From NCBI GenBank assembly GCA_018873245.2, contig JAEMBT020000001.1, positions 10,202,220 through 10,266,219 on the forward strand: a stretch of DNA of 64,000 bases, read 5' to 3'. This stretch comes from Archegozetes longisetosus (taxonomy: Eukaryota; Arthropoda; Arachnida; Sarcoptiformes; Trhypochthoniidae). A model generated the notes under the pieces. That model ran no database searches. It worked only from the letters and a program-made list of their open reading frames with translations, and was not told the origin of the DNA. Of this stretch, positions 1-10,221 are shown one piece after another. A program made the translations under genes and the position numbers. How positions within the stretch are numbered: position 1 is the first letter of the stretch; each line of letters opens with the position of its first letter.

Positions 1-1479
1 TCAGTCTTATCTCCAAAACTTAAGAGAGAAAGGTGTATATTAAATCAAATTCACTTGATTAAACAATTTGAAGACTGTAGAAAAAATTTGCTTATAAAGT
101 ATGTAGAATATTCGTACATTAGTTTATTTTTAAAAATTTTAAACCTAATCTCAAGTTTTGTCGATCACAAAAGTGAAACAGTGCCAATTCCTTAAAAATT
201 CTTACGAAACTTTCGTGGAATTTAACCATGAAAGCCAGGCTTTTGTAAAATTTGATATATCAGACGAAAATTTTAAGACTGATTAAAAAATAAGAACAAA
301 TTCTTCAATCCTGAAAACTATTAATAAACAAACTGAACCTGAAGGGATTAGTCAGCGTAAATTTAGCACTTTGCAAAAATGTTCTCGAGATATTATTCCG
401 ACTTATAAATTCTTCTATGACAACCTATATGTCGATGAAAATATAATTGAGAAGTTAAGAAAAATAGATGTTTAAGAAGTTTTGTAGAAGTTGTCTAAGT
501 CAACATAAACCCATAAAATATCTCTAATATTATTTGATACTAGTTTGTTTTTAAGTACAAAACTGTATTTATTAATATTAATACTTTTTAACTATTTTTA
601 ATTGAATAAAAAGTGATTTGAAAAAATATTCAAATGGGTTTCTGTCATAACCTAGGATCTTGTTATAAACTGGTGATATAGTCTTGTTACTTTACACACT
701 TCTTTGTCGATTTCTAAAAGTCTTAAATAATTTTAGACTTTAGACAGACTTTAGATAGAGTTTAGAGTCAAGAATGCTCAGAATTAGTGACTCATTACCG
801 AAGAAAGGAATTTTCGGTGCTAACCGACTTCTAGTCAAGCAATCTAAATTTCGAGCAAGTTCTATAAATCAAACGTATGATTTTGAATGCACGATTAATG
901 CTATTACTGAAGTACCGAATTCCCCGAAAATAGATGTTACAGTACTGAAAATACATTTTTAAAATTATTATTTTAAATGAAAATCAAGTTTTGACTGAAA
1001 ACTCTTTTATAGAGATCATTAATATCTCCTCCTATCTGAGGATTAAATTAACTTTCAATAAAATAAACTTCGATTCAAAGATGACAATATCGAAAAGTAT
1101 TTCGTTCAGAATAATTCTAGTTTGTAAAACTTTCCGTTTCATTTAATAAAATTTTATTGTCTTTTGCGTTCTTTGCCATATTTTAAAAATAGAATTCACT
1201 TTAAAACGTAAAGATTTTTCAATCAAGAAAAAAATATTTGCTTTTTAGGATTAAGATCACTTTATGTCATAAAATTATTGTTTTTAAAGTAACGAAAATG
1301 GTGCCGAATGGTCTAATTATTTGGTACCGAAGTACCGATAGAAAAGGCCATTTCAAGGTACCGAAAATTCCTTTCCTACTCATTACTATTAATAATCTTA
1401 TCGATGACTCATTATGTTATTAAATGTATACTCACAACACAAGTAATGACACATCTACAGTTTAAGGTTTCTATGTTAT
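1..1479. other. Intergenic, no gene recognised
   Basis: AT-rich sequence with stop codons in all frames. The longest ORFs (about 60 codons, at 774-962 and 1238-1423) resemble no family I know and are compatible with chance. No RNA gene or TIR pair was seen. Confidence 0.5.
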
Positions 1480-1558
1480 AATCATGCTTTCACTCAAACG
1501 TGCAATAATTATCTATCAAATATAATGCTATTTTAAGCTTCAGTATATATAAACAACT

Positions 1559-1566
1559 TATAAAAG
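1559..1566 (+). promoter_or_regulatory. TATA box of 2OG oxygenase copy 1
   Basis: TATAAAAG lies about 115 bp before the start codon. The same octamer is in the matching place before copy 2 (25842-25849) although the surroundings have diverged, which supports a conserved core promoter. Confidence 0.55.
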
Positions 1567-1603
1567 TGAATGTAGGATTGGCAAATTTTAATAATATCTC
1601 GTG

Positions 1604-1658
1604 GTAAATAAGTTCAAAGTTATATAATATTTTATAAAATAGATTAAAATTATTTCAG
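1604..1658 (+). other. Probable 5'-UTR intron (55 bp)
   Basis: Donor CTCGTG|GTAAATA and acceptor TTATTTCAG flank 55 bp between the TATA box and the ATG. Copy 2 keeps the same donor context and acceptor around a 57-bp, diverged interior (25885-25941). Conserved ends with a freely varying middle are typical of an intron. The size matches the 56-bp intron in the DEG/ENaC gene of locus B. Confidence 0.6.
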
Positions 1659-1681
1659 AATTATTTTATTCAATTTAACAA

Positions 1682-2320
1682 ATGGAATCTGAAATCAATT
1701 TTGCAAATATTTTAAACAAGGACTTTGACAAAAAGTCGATAAAAATGACAAAACTTAATCCTTCAAACTGTGGAAAACGATTGGCATTTGTTTTAGAAAA
1801 TGTGTTGACACCTGAAGAATGTAAAGCATTGATTGACAGCTCAGAAAGAGGTGGATATTCTGTGGCCCCGATCAATGTTGGAGATCGGGAAATATTCGTC
1901 ACTGACTACCGCAAAAGTGCGCGTTTTATGGTTGACGATAAAGAATTTGTATCAATTCTTTGGTCACGTATTTGTGATCAAATTCCGAAAAATTATAAAT
2001 CACATGAAGTTGTTGGTCTTAATGAACGATTACGTTTCTTACGTTACGATTCTGGTGATTTTTTCAAACCTCATAGTGACGTGTGTTATAAGAGACCTGA
2101 TGGATCAGAATTTAGTTTAATTACAACTCAAATCTATTTGAATGAAGGTTTTAAAGGTGGAGAAACTACTTTTATTGGTCCATCACCTAATGATTATTTA
2201 GGAGTTGTACCCAAAACAGGAATGGTTCTTGTTTTCGATCAAACTCTACTTCATGAGGGGTCGAAAGTTATTGATGGCAGAAAGTATTCTGTAAGAACTG
2301 AGATTATGTTCAAAAATTAA
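1682..2320 (+). CDS. 2-oxoglutarate/Fe(II)-dependent oxygenase, prolyl-4-hydroxylase-like, copy 1
   Basis: The 212-residue protein has the double-stranded beta-helix signature of Fe(II)/2OG oxygenases: HxD at His131/Asp133 (PHSD), distal iron-ligand His191 (LLHEGSK) and Arg205 (SVRTEI) placed to bind the 2OG 5-carboxylate. A GGETTF motif at 159-164 and LRFLRYDSGDFF before the HxD are as in the prolyl 4-hydroxylase-type fold. All iron and 2OG ligands are present, so the enzyme is probably active. There is no signal peptide or TM segment, suggesting a cytosolic or nuclear enzyme rather than an ER collagen hydroxylase. It is a single coding exon behind a probable 55-bp leader intron. The start is the first ATG after the acceptor and is shared with copy 2 (190 of 212 residues identical). 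The substrate cannot be told from sequence. Confidence 0.88.
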   Translation: MESEINFANILNKDFDKKSIKMTKLNPSNCGKRLAFVLENVLTPEECKALIDSSERGGYSVAPINVGDREIFVTDYRKSARFMVDDKEFVSILWSRICDQIPKNYKSHEVVGLNERLRFLRYDSGDFFKPHSDVCYKRPDGSEFSLITTQIYLNEGFKGGETTFIGPSPNDYLGVVPKTGMVLVFDQTLLHEGSKVIDGRKYSVRTEIMFKN

Positions 2321-2758
2321 ACTTTATCAAATTTATTTAATGGATTCGCCTATGAGAATATGGCTTGACTAAAAAGTTTATATATAATGGTAAATATCTT
2401 TCGATACTTAGTTTAGACCAAGCTATTTTGGTTTTGATTAAACAAGATTAGGTGACCATAGATTAGTATAAGTTAACTTAAATTAGGTTAAGTTGTTTAG
2501 AAAGATTTATTATTTATGTTTAAATGTTATAATTCAATTTTGCTATTATTTAGGCATCGCCATATGCGAATCATCTAAATTCAGTTTAAGTTAACGTTTA
2601 TTATATATCTTTCAAATTAAAACTTCAATTTTGCTTGAACTTCTATATTTATTTTGAAGTTTCCAAAGACGAGTTTATTAAATGGGATGATGGTTAAAGT
2701 AATTTTAGGAACAATAAAGGGTAATTTTTCCTGAATATATTTTTAACTGAGACAATAT

Positions 2759-3401
2759 GAAGTTCAACTGCAAGAAGAGCCTCTCCTCTACTTTCATATA
2801 TGAAAAGGGCTTCTTAGTAATGGATAAGCCCAAACTAAAACTTGATATTCAGTATAAAGTTTTAGCCATCCAGCTTCATTGACTAATCGAACATTTTTCA
2901 TTCTGAGCCTTACTATTGTGACTAAAACACCAAAACGTGTATATCAAGACACACATTCATATAAGTTTTGATTCAGCTAATATTTGAACTTTTAACTAAT
3001 GGTAAAACAATATAGATAAGCCCTTAATAAGTCTTATCGCGATGAGTTTTAATTGTATAAAAACAAAAATAATATAACTTACAAATGATTTACATACTAT
3101 ACTAATGATATTAGTGCAAACTTGCATTCGTATCGAGCTCTGTTGAAATCAAGCTAAAATTTTGGTAAAGATATGAAAGGTTGGATTAGTTCTAAACTCT
3201 TAATAATCTCATCTTCTTTTCAATTTAAAAGTAGTTTTCAATACTTCTTATACTAATAATCTTAAACTTAAGGTTCGGATTCAAAAAATATTGAAAGACT
3301 AAAGCGCTAAATATGATATATAGGTACTTAATAAGAAGTGATTAATAAGCCCTTTTAGCACTTAGAGATAGGGAAGAGACTCTTCTTGCAGTTAAAGCTT
3401 C
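2759..3401. mobile_element. MITE (643 bp) inserted downstream of oxygenase copy 1
   Basis: The ends are imperfect inverted repeats of about 30 bp (GAAGTTCAACTGCAAGAAGA on the left; the reverse complement of the right end is GAAGCTTTAACTGCAAGAAG). ATAT flanks both sides (2755-2758, 3402-3405). The paralogous site near 27090 has a single ATAT and no insert, so it serves as an empty site. No coding capacity was seen. A diverged relative lies at about 41325-41490. Confidence 0.8.
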
Positions 3402-3560
3402 ATATATTTATCGACGATGCTATTACAGGCATATTTTGTTGGGAATCCTGTTCAATTTAAATAGAATTCAGTCCATATATCATTTTAGTTACTTTTAGCT
3501 TTATTTCCATATTATTTAATAATCCGATAGAAGAACTTACATAATAGTGTCAACATTCTT

Positions 3561-4074
3561 AACTACGCCTTATATGTCGAAATAATTATGATAACTATTT
3601 CACGAATTCTGAAATGAAACCATCATACAGATTAAAAATTAATGTTAAAATTGTAACGATTTTGTTGCGCCCAAGACGCGAATTAAAACCGTTAATCACC
3701 GGTAAACCACTAATTGATTTTACCGGTGGAATGAAGACACAACTTATTGTCTACGAGTAAATATAAGTTTGGGGACGAAAGGGATATCTGATAGAAATTG
3801 CTTATTCAGCAATCTTGCTATCATTTATGTTTAGCTATCAAAAAGAAAGATAAGTGTTCTTAATAAAGTCTTTATTAATACTGATTTAAAAATGCATTTA
3901 CATAAGCCTTTTATATGTTAAAAATTGATCAAAACTAATGTCTTACTAAAGGCCAGTTATGGTGAGTGACAGAGTGACCGGTAGTGTCAATGATAGTCAA
4001 TGTTAGTCAACGATAGAGTCAACTGTCAGTCACTGTTCGTCGCAAAATGAAAGTGCTTTCAGAAAATATTTGGG
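3561..4074. other. Intergenic with short repeats
   Basis: No gene seen. A short palindrome built on CACCGGTAAA / TTTTACCGGTG lies at about 3697-3729. A degenerate tandem array of TAGTCAA-like units lies at about 3975-4035. Confidence 0.4.
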
Positions 4075-5144
4075 CCAGAGAAATTATCTTACTTTTTATG
4101 TTGCTAAAACAGGATAGCAATGATACATAAATGAATCAAAAGACTGTGGACCAAATAGTGCATTGACAAACAATCGTTGAGAAAGATTAACGAATGAAGT
4201 CATTTAGAGGTTATTATTCAATATAAAATCAAAAATTTGCAAAATTTCATTGCCAAAAGTAACATTTAAATTGACTATGTACATCATTCTCAATCACACG
4301 ATCATGTAGATATACCCTCCCACCAATTCGATATATTGCTTACTTTGAGACAACAGTATTCGAGGTGCAGAAAATTATTTTAATCCTTATGTTGTATTTA
4401 ATTTTACCGATTGATGAATAATAGGAAATCAACCTAACCTAATCTGAATTTAAAATGCCTTTATTTTCATCTTTAGTTACGTATCTATATCTACATCTAC
4501 TTTTGATATATCAATCTTATATCTTCGATTGGAGAAGGCCCGTTGTTAGCCCCTTTGACCGCGGTGGGCATATGACCAAAGTAATTGATTTATTGGCTCC
4601 ACTCCACCAAGTGACGTATATGTATTCCAAGTTTGGTGCTGATGTGATCGCAGAGACTATTTTAAAATGAATTATCTTATGCTCGTACTTTTTGAAAGCT
4701 TGTAACTCCATCGCTCTTTTAGATTTGTGGCGGACACGTCTAATATACTGTTTGCTCTACTCGTCTGATACTATATGTATACCAAGTTTGGCGTTGATAT
4801 GCCGCATAAAGCTATTCTAAAGAATAACCTTATAAAGATTTAGTTGTATCAATGATTCATTAATTTGCTGTAATTGACTCAAAGCAAGCAATGTATTAAA
4901 TTGGAAGGGGTGGGTAAATTTTAGAATGATGTACATGATCAATTTAAATATTGCTGTTTGGCAATGAAGTTTTGTAAAGTTTTATTTTTTGTATTGAATA
5001 ATAACCTATAAATGACTTCAAACTTTAATCTTTCTCAATGATTGTTTGTCAATGCACTACTTGGTCTGCAGTTTTTTTATTCATTTATGTATTATTGCTA
5101 TCCTGGTTTAGCAACATAAAAAGTAAAATTTTTTCTCGACTCCG
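4075..5144. mobile_element. Foldback element with about 215-bp inverted terminal arms
   Basis: The left arm (about 4075-4292) is the diverged reverse complement of the right arm (about 4921-5144); both contain the ACTTTTTATGTTGCTAAA and GATAGCAAT.ATACATAAATG blocks. The roughly 630-bp centre contains a diverged internal repeat (GTATATGTATTCCAAGTTTGG, trimmed here as TATGTATTCCAAGTTTGG, near 4618 and TATGTATACCAAGTTTGG near 4774). The short ORFs inside look like chance. Confidence 0.75.
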
Positions 5145-5278
5145 GTATTAAGGTTATTTCCCATTGGATATTTTCCTAATATAATATTACTTAAGAATTT
5201 TTTGCGTCAAGTTTATACGAATACTAGGAGAGTTGGTAAATATATTGAATACAAATTAATTTTGGTAACACAGATAGA

Positions 5279-5409
5279 TATGAAGAACTTATTTCCAAAA
5301 GGGCTTAAGTGTCTATATTATAAAGTCCCGTAAAGACCATAGCGAACGCTCAAAGTAACGGACTCTATAATATAGACGCTTAAGCCCTTTTGGAAATAAG
5401 CTCTTCATA
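5279..5409. mobile_element. Hairpin MITE (131 bp)
   Basis: It is nearly one complete hairpin: the left arm starts TATGAAGAACTTATTTCCAA and the right arm is its reverse complement with few mismatches, leaving a loop of about 30 bp. The TATGAAG end resembles the end of the 643-bp MITE at 2759, so they may share a mobilising transposase. Confidence 0.75.
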
Positions 5410-5670
5410 TAATCTTCGTCCTTTAGAAGCAGTTAAAGATCTCAACTCGAATTTTATAATATTATTAAGACTGAGAAAAATTAAATCTAGATGTTCAGTG
5501 TAAAAATATAAGAATAATTATTAAAAATTCTATGAGTTATTGTTAAAAATTTGCTTTGCGTACATTTAAGACATTTACGGAAGAGATTTGATACTCTTGA
5601 AATTTGTCGCGACAAAATACAATATATTATAAATTTTACTCGCTTTACAACTTGAATTCGTTGGCAAGTA

Positions 5671-6042
5671 CAAGGGGTACTAGTTAAGTTTTGAGAATCT
5701 GATATTTAGATTAGTTGTAATGAACTCCAAGTTTATAATTATTAAATATAGCATAATATGGGCTTACATAATAAGTATTGTTGATATAGCCTTAAAAATT
5801 TAGGAAATATTTAAAGTTCAAACAGAACTACTTTGCACTTTTGCTATTATAATGGCTGAGCTAACAAGGCGTGATTTCGTGTTATAATTTTACATTTTTT
5901 TAAAAAGGCTTATGAGAGCTAGTTCAAACGTATGAAAAAGTGTATAGAAAACCAAGGAGAGTACTTCGGAAAAAATTCTTAATATAATGTATTTAACTCT
6001 TGAATAAATTGCTTATTCTCAAAACTTAACTAGTACCCCTTG
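5671..6042. mobile_element. MITE (372 bp) with perfect 28-bp TIRs
   Basis: Positions 5671-5698 (CAAGGGGTACTAGTTAAGTT and the next 8 bases) are the exact reverse complement of 6015-6042. No transposase ORF lies inside. Perfect TIRs in otherwise drifting DNA imply a fairly recent insertion. No clear target duplication was found. Confidence 0.75.
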
Positions 6043-7074
6043 AATATTGATTTTTTGGGTTTTAATCAGGGTGACCAAACGTCCCGCATTGCGTAGGACA
6101 GCCCCTCATTGAGTGGCTTTGTCCCACAACATGCAAGCCTTCGATGTAGGACGTATTTGTCCCGCATTCCACAGATATTCTAATCTTCTAACAAATAATC
6201 CTAATAATTATCCAAACGAGAAAAGTATTTTGAGAAAGTTCTAGAAACCAGTTATTTTACATATAAATTATATTCATGGGGTAAGAGTAGTTTCATTAAC
6301 CTTTGACTTTAACAGTGTATTTTACAGTGGAGAAGACAGAAATTTTTGACTGAGGGGAAAAAAGAAAATTTAAAGCTTTCTAAAAAGTATAAAAAGTATG
6401 AATTTTAAAGCCTACTCAATACAATTCCGAAGCAGTAATACTCTGATATAGTGATTGAAATTTGAGTAAGGTTCAATTCTATTGAAATAAATTTTTGTTT
6501 TCATTTAATAACTAGTCTAAAGTTTACAAGATTTGAGTTAAGGGAGCCTAGGCCACCTCAGCCCTACTGCTTCGCCATTGATATTTTATTTCATCTCAAA
6601 AGTAAAATCAAGTTATATAACACAGAATTAATACTATGTATGCACTAGAGATGAGAATCTGAGTCCCGATCTCATCTTTTATGGGAATAGTAATAGGAAT
6701 GGGATGGGAATGGAATAGGTTTTTAATTAGATGGAAGTTGAATGGGATTTATAAAAATTTAAATATTTTTTATCCAAAGGTAACAAAATTTATTTACAGG
6801 TACTCTCTTTCATTTGACTACTGACAATAATTATAGATAAATAATAACAATAGTATACAGATATGATGGTAGTGGGAATAGGAATGGGATGGAAATGGAA
6901 CAAATTTTAAGCCATCGACGGGATTGAGATGGAAATGGTAGCAAAAATTTTGAGAATTCTCTTCTCTAGTATGCACCTCTTAATTCAGCTAACGTCGAAA
7001 GATCATCCTCACAATATAAAAAATATCTTAAACGATAGAAGACAAAGCTTATTACTAGAAAATATTCTATTGCT
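6043..7074. other. Intergenic with repeat fragments
   Basis: No gene seen. At about 6067-6175 lies a GC-richer block with two facing copies of a GTCCCGCATT-type motif, probably a degraded DNA-transposon end. A purine-rich motif (GGAATGGGATGGGAATGG) occurs at about 6684-6715 and again near 6871-6900. Confidence 0.4.
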
Positions 7075-7609
7075 TAATATTAATTTGGTGAATCAATTTT
7101 GCTTCTCCAGGTGTCTACTGGTAATATTGGATAGTTAGAGACAAAATCATAACATAAAATCAATTAGAGGCTCAAGTTCCGAATTTTATGAATATTCGTC
7201 TATATTTAGTATCTTGATTAAAAGCTTTAGAAATCAAGTGCCTTTAATGTATCCCCCTAAACACCCTAAATGTATGGATCATAATCACGAACAAATTCAG
7301 GCAAGAAATTTCTTATGGTTGGTAAAGGAGGCTGAAAAGAAAGCTAAAATTCCTCCTTTTAAGCCTTTTTTCCAACCATAAGACCTTTCTTGCCTGAATT
7401 TGTTCCCAATTAAGATCCATGCATTTAGGGTGATTAAAAGTACTCGATTTTCTAAAGCTTTTAATTAAGATACTAAATTATAGATGAATATTCATGAAAT
7501 TCTGAACTTAAGCCTTCAATTGATTGTAGTTTATGATTTTGTTCCTAACTATCCAATATTACCAGTAGATGCCTGGAGGCGCAAAATTTATTGACCAAAT
7601 TAATATTAT
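7075..7609. mobile_element. Foldback element, two about 270-bp arms
   Basis: The two halves are diverged reverse complements over nearly the whole 535 bp and meet near 7340-7370. A transcript would form a very long hairpin. Matching blocks include CTACTGGTAATATTGGATAG on the left (reverse complement near 7550-7570) and ACAAATTCAGGCAAGAAA flanking the centre. No coding sequence. Confidence 0.8.
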
Positions 7610-7836
7610 TAAATACAACTATTTTATCAATGAAAACTAATGCCTTTTATAAGTCATTGAATGTTATGATAGTTTAATGTGGGCTATTTTACATTTTCAA
7701 TAAAAATCGATTAAACTACTGAGTTTTTAAATTTTTGCCACCGACTACCGACCGATTTGACTCCTCTTCATCACCGAAATGTCACTTCTTTATTTATCAC
7801 AGCCAAATTCAATAGCTTTTTAAATGTATACATTGC

Positions 7837-9504
7837 TATTTCCAGTGGGCATTACTTAAGTAGTGCTATCAGAAAATCTATTTTCAGTTATTGTACTACA
7901 ATTTTCATTTCAGAAGTTTATTCTAAGGATACGAAATAGAGTATGATATGACTTCTCTAATCTCGAATTTTTTTTATTGATTTAATCTCAGTAATTAGCC
8001 CTCAATTTTCAAAATTTTTTATGTTATAATGTTGACCAAAGAAAAACATTGTATAACTACGGGATATTTCATACTTATTTTGACATTTTGAATTAAATAT
8101 TGCATTTAATGTGTCAAAATAAAAATGAAACACCCTGTAGACTAGGCAATGAACTTTTTTTATGAATAATTTTAAGTTTAAAGGTCTTAAATGATTAAAA
8201 TTGTGTTTTATCAAAAAATTGATCCATAAAAGGATCATTTTTAATCAAAATAGATTTGTTAGATGAATTTGAAATTAAATTAAAAGCTTTGAATTATTAA
8301 ACGGCTATCCTAATTCAATGCATTATATTGAAGTATATAAATGTACAAGTATATAATTAGTGATCAAATTCTCCCTATACTATATAAAATTCGAGAATTC
8401 TCGAGTTTCGAGGCCAAAATATTTTCGAGACTCGAAAAGTTCATTTCTCGAATACACCACACTTTAACACAGAGTTTTAAAACAATAATTATTCGTTCAA
8501 TCTAAATGAGATTATGCCAATTATTATATTCTTTTCTAAGACATGGTCATAAGTATTGTCACGTTTATCTTTATGACTCGGGATAGATAGAATTTTTTTC
8601 ATGTAATGTGTGTTTCTAGGAATGAATAAATTGAAATCAGGGACCTCAATGTGAGATTCCAATTTACTTTTACCTAATTCTCTATCTAAGAATCAGGTTG
8701 AACTCGAGTATGCTTTACTTTTTAAAGTAATTTGTTTGGTACTCACATTTTTGTACTCTTTATTATAAATACGATATATATATATACTTCAAATAAAAGA
8801 GTTCTATTCCTTAATAATTATTTTATTGTAACATTTGATGTAAAATGAACAATAGTTAATAGTTAAGGATTTATGTTTTATCTGTCTCTCGTTACACAAC
8901 TTCTCTTGCCTTTTTATAGTTTTTGGTTCTCACAATAGTTATTTTTATCTGAAAACAAAAAAGGTATTTGTTTTTCTGTAATTTAGGTAAATAGTACTTA
9001 TACTATTATTTATCAGTCAAGTGAAAAATGATCTTACACTGTGACTTCAAAGATAATTACTCATTACAAATGAAAGTTGTAAACTACACTTTCTGTTTTA
9101 CTAGTAAACTACTTTATTATAGATTAAGGTTAATCTCTTAAGATGACTAACTAAACAATTATAGAAACTAAAGCACTATTTTTTATATTTCACAGTATTT
9201 TTCATATTTTTGAAATAATTAGATCACTATTAATCTGATATAAGATTATTTTTCTAATTTTGGTTGCCCACGACTTGTTTCTTCACTAAAGTGTTCGCAT
9301 TATCAGATATCAATTCAGTTACGTCTTCCATTTTAATCGCAGAATTAAATACAACACAGTATGGTCGAGTATTTGATACCAACAAAATATTTATAATGCA
9401 TGTCACAGTAGAAAATCAAATCAGACTTAAGAATGGAAATAGCAATGTAATAACAGGAAACGGATATTCTGATAGCGCTATTTAAGTAATGCCCACTGGA
9501 AATA
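7837..9504. mobile_element. Candidate TIR element (1.67 kb)
   Basis: TATTTCCAGTGGGCATTACT at 7837 recurs as its reverse complement at 9485-9504, and weaker inverted homology continues inward for about 80 bp. The interior has no recognisable transposase, but it contains the 82-bp MITE at 8058-8139. Also inside is a cluster of TCGAGA-type palindromes at about 8391-8456. Confidence 0.55.
8058..8139 (-). mobile_element. 82-bp Tc1/mariner-type MITE, copy 1
   Basis: The ends are TA-C-[A/G]GGGTGTTTC-like inverted repeats; the left end is diverged (TACGGGATATTTCATACTTA). Two inner TGTCAAAATAA blocks face each other. An element of identical length lies in the opposite orientation at 31268-31349. TA termini suit Tc1/mariner insertion at TA. 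Confidence 0.75.
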
Positions 9505-10221
9505 AGTGATTTAAAGCTTGGCGCTCGCACTCACCACTGAGTGCCTTCCGCTCAAGCGTTTGCTATCGCAGAACATATATATACAATTGCAATAAAATAA
9601 ATTTATTTTCATATAAACTTCAATGAATGAGGTTTGAATAGTTCTCCATTTGTAATTATTAATGAAAACGTCTCTTATCGTTATGGATGTATTATATTCA
9701 AGATTGTTAATTATTATTATTATAAAAATTTTAAATTTAAATATATTAAGGAATAAAAATGATAAACTTTGAGGTAAGATTTTGGGAGTGGAAAGTTTTT
9801 GGGCCTCCATAGAGAATAGTTTCATTTGATTTTAATACGATATACATTCATATATCATAGTGTGGGAGCACTTGGTTTCCTTTTCGGAACTATGTAAAAC
9901 TTGATTCTGCTAATATTGATATCAACTCTCTATTAGATAACTAGATTGCACTTTAGAGTATTGTTCTCTTTTTACATGAGAAAATGAGTATCTCAACTCT
10001 AAATCAGGCTAAGAGATTAGAAGGCAATACTTACTCTCATAAATAATACATAATTATTGCGTTATCACGAAACAATGCCTTAGAACTAGAGCATTAAAAT
10101 ACTATCTTAAGCATATTGATAATTTAGTGATTATTTCTTCGGAAGCATCGATTACAACATCACGCATAATGCCAAAACACTGTTGTTTTTATTTATAAAC
10201 AGCAATTTATAATCAAACAAA
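9505..10221. other. Intergenic upstream of LRR pseudogene 1
   Basis: No gene recognised. The 104-codon minus-strand ORF at 9511-9825 has no family features and low-complexity AT-driven composition. Confidence 0.4.

Larger units (their letters stand above)
1480..3560. repeat. Segmental duplication, copy 1
   Basis: This stretch aligns with 25780-27235 on both sides of the oxygenase gene: TATA region, leader intron, CDS and about 1.2 kb of 3' flank. Non-coding parts are clearly diverged but alignable, while most of the CDS is nearly identical. Homology is interrupted at 2759-3401 by a MITE present only here and resumes at about 3402. Confidence 0.8.

Noticed and set aside
1833-2120. 95-codon ORF inside oxygenase copy 1 (and its counterpart at 26116-26376)
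   Set aside because: It overlaps the conserved oxygenase frame, and the equivalent ORF in copy 2 is shorter; it is a shadow.
9511-9825. 104-codon minus-strand ORF
   Set aside because: No family motif, low-complexity AT-driven composition and no splice or promoter support.
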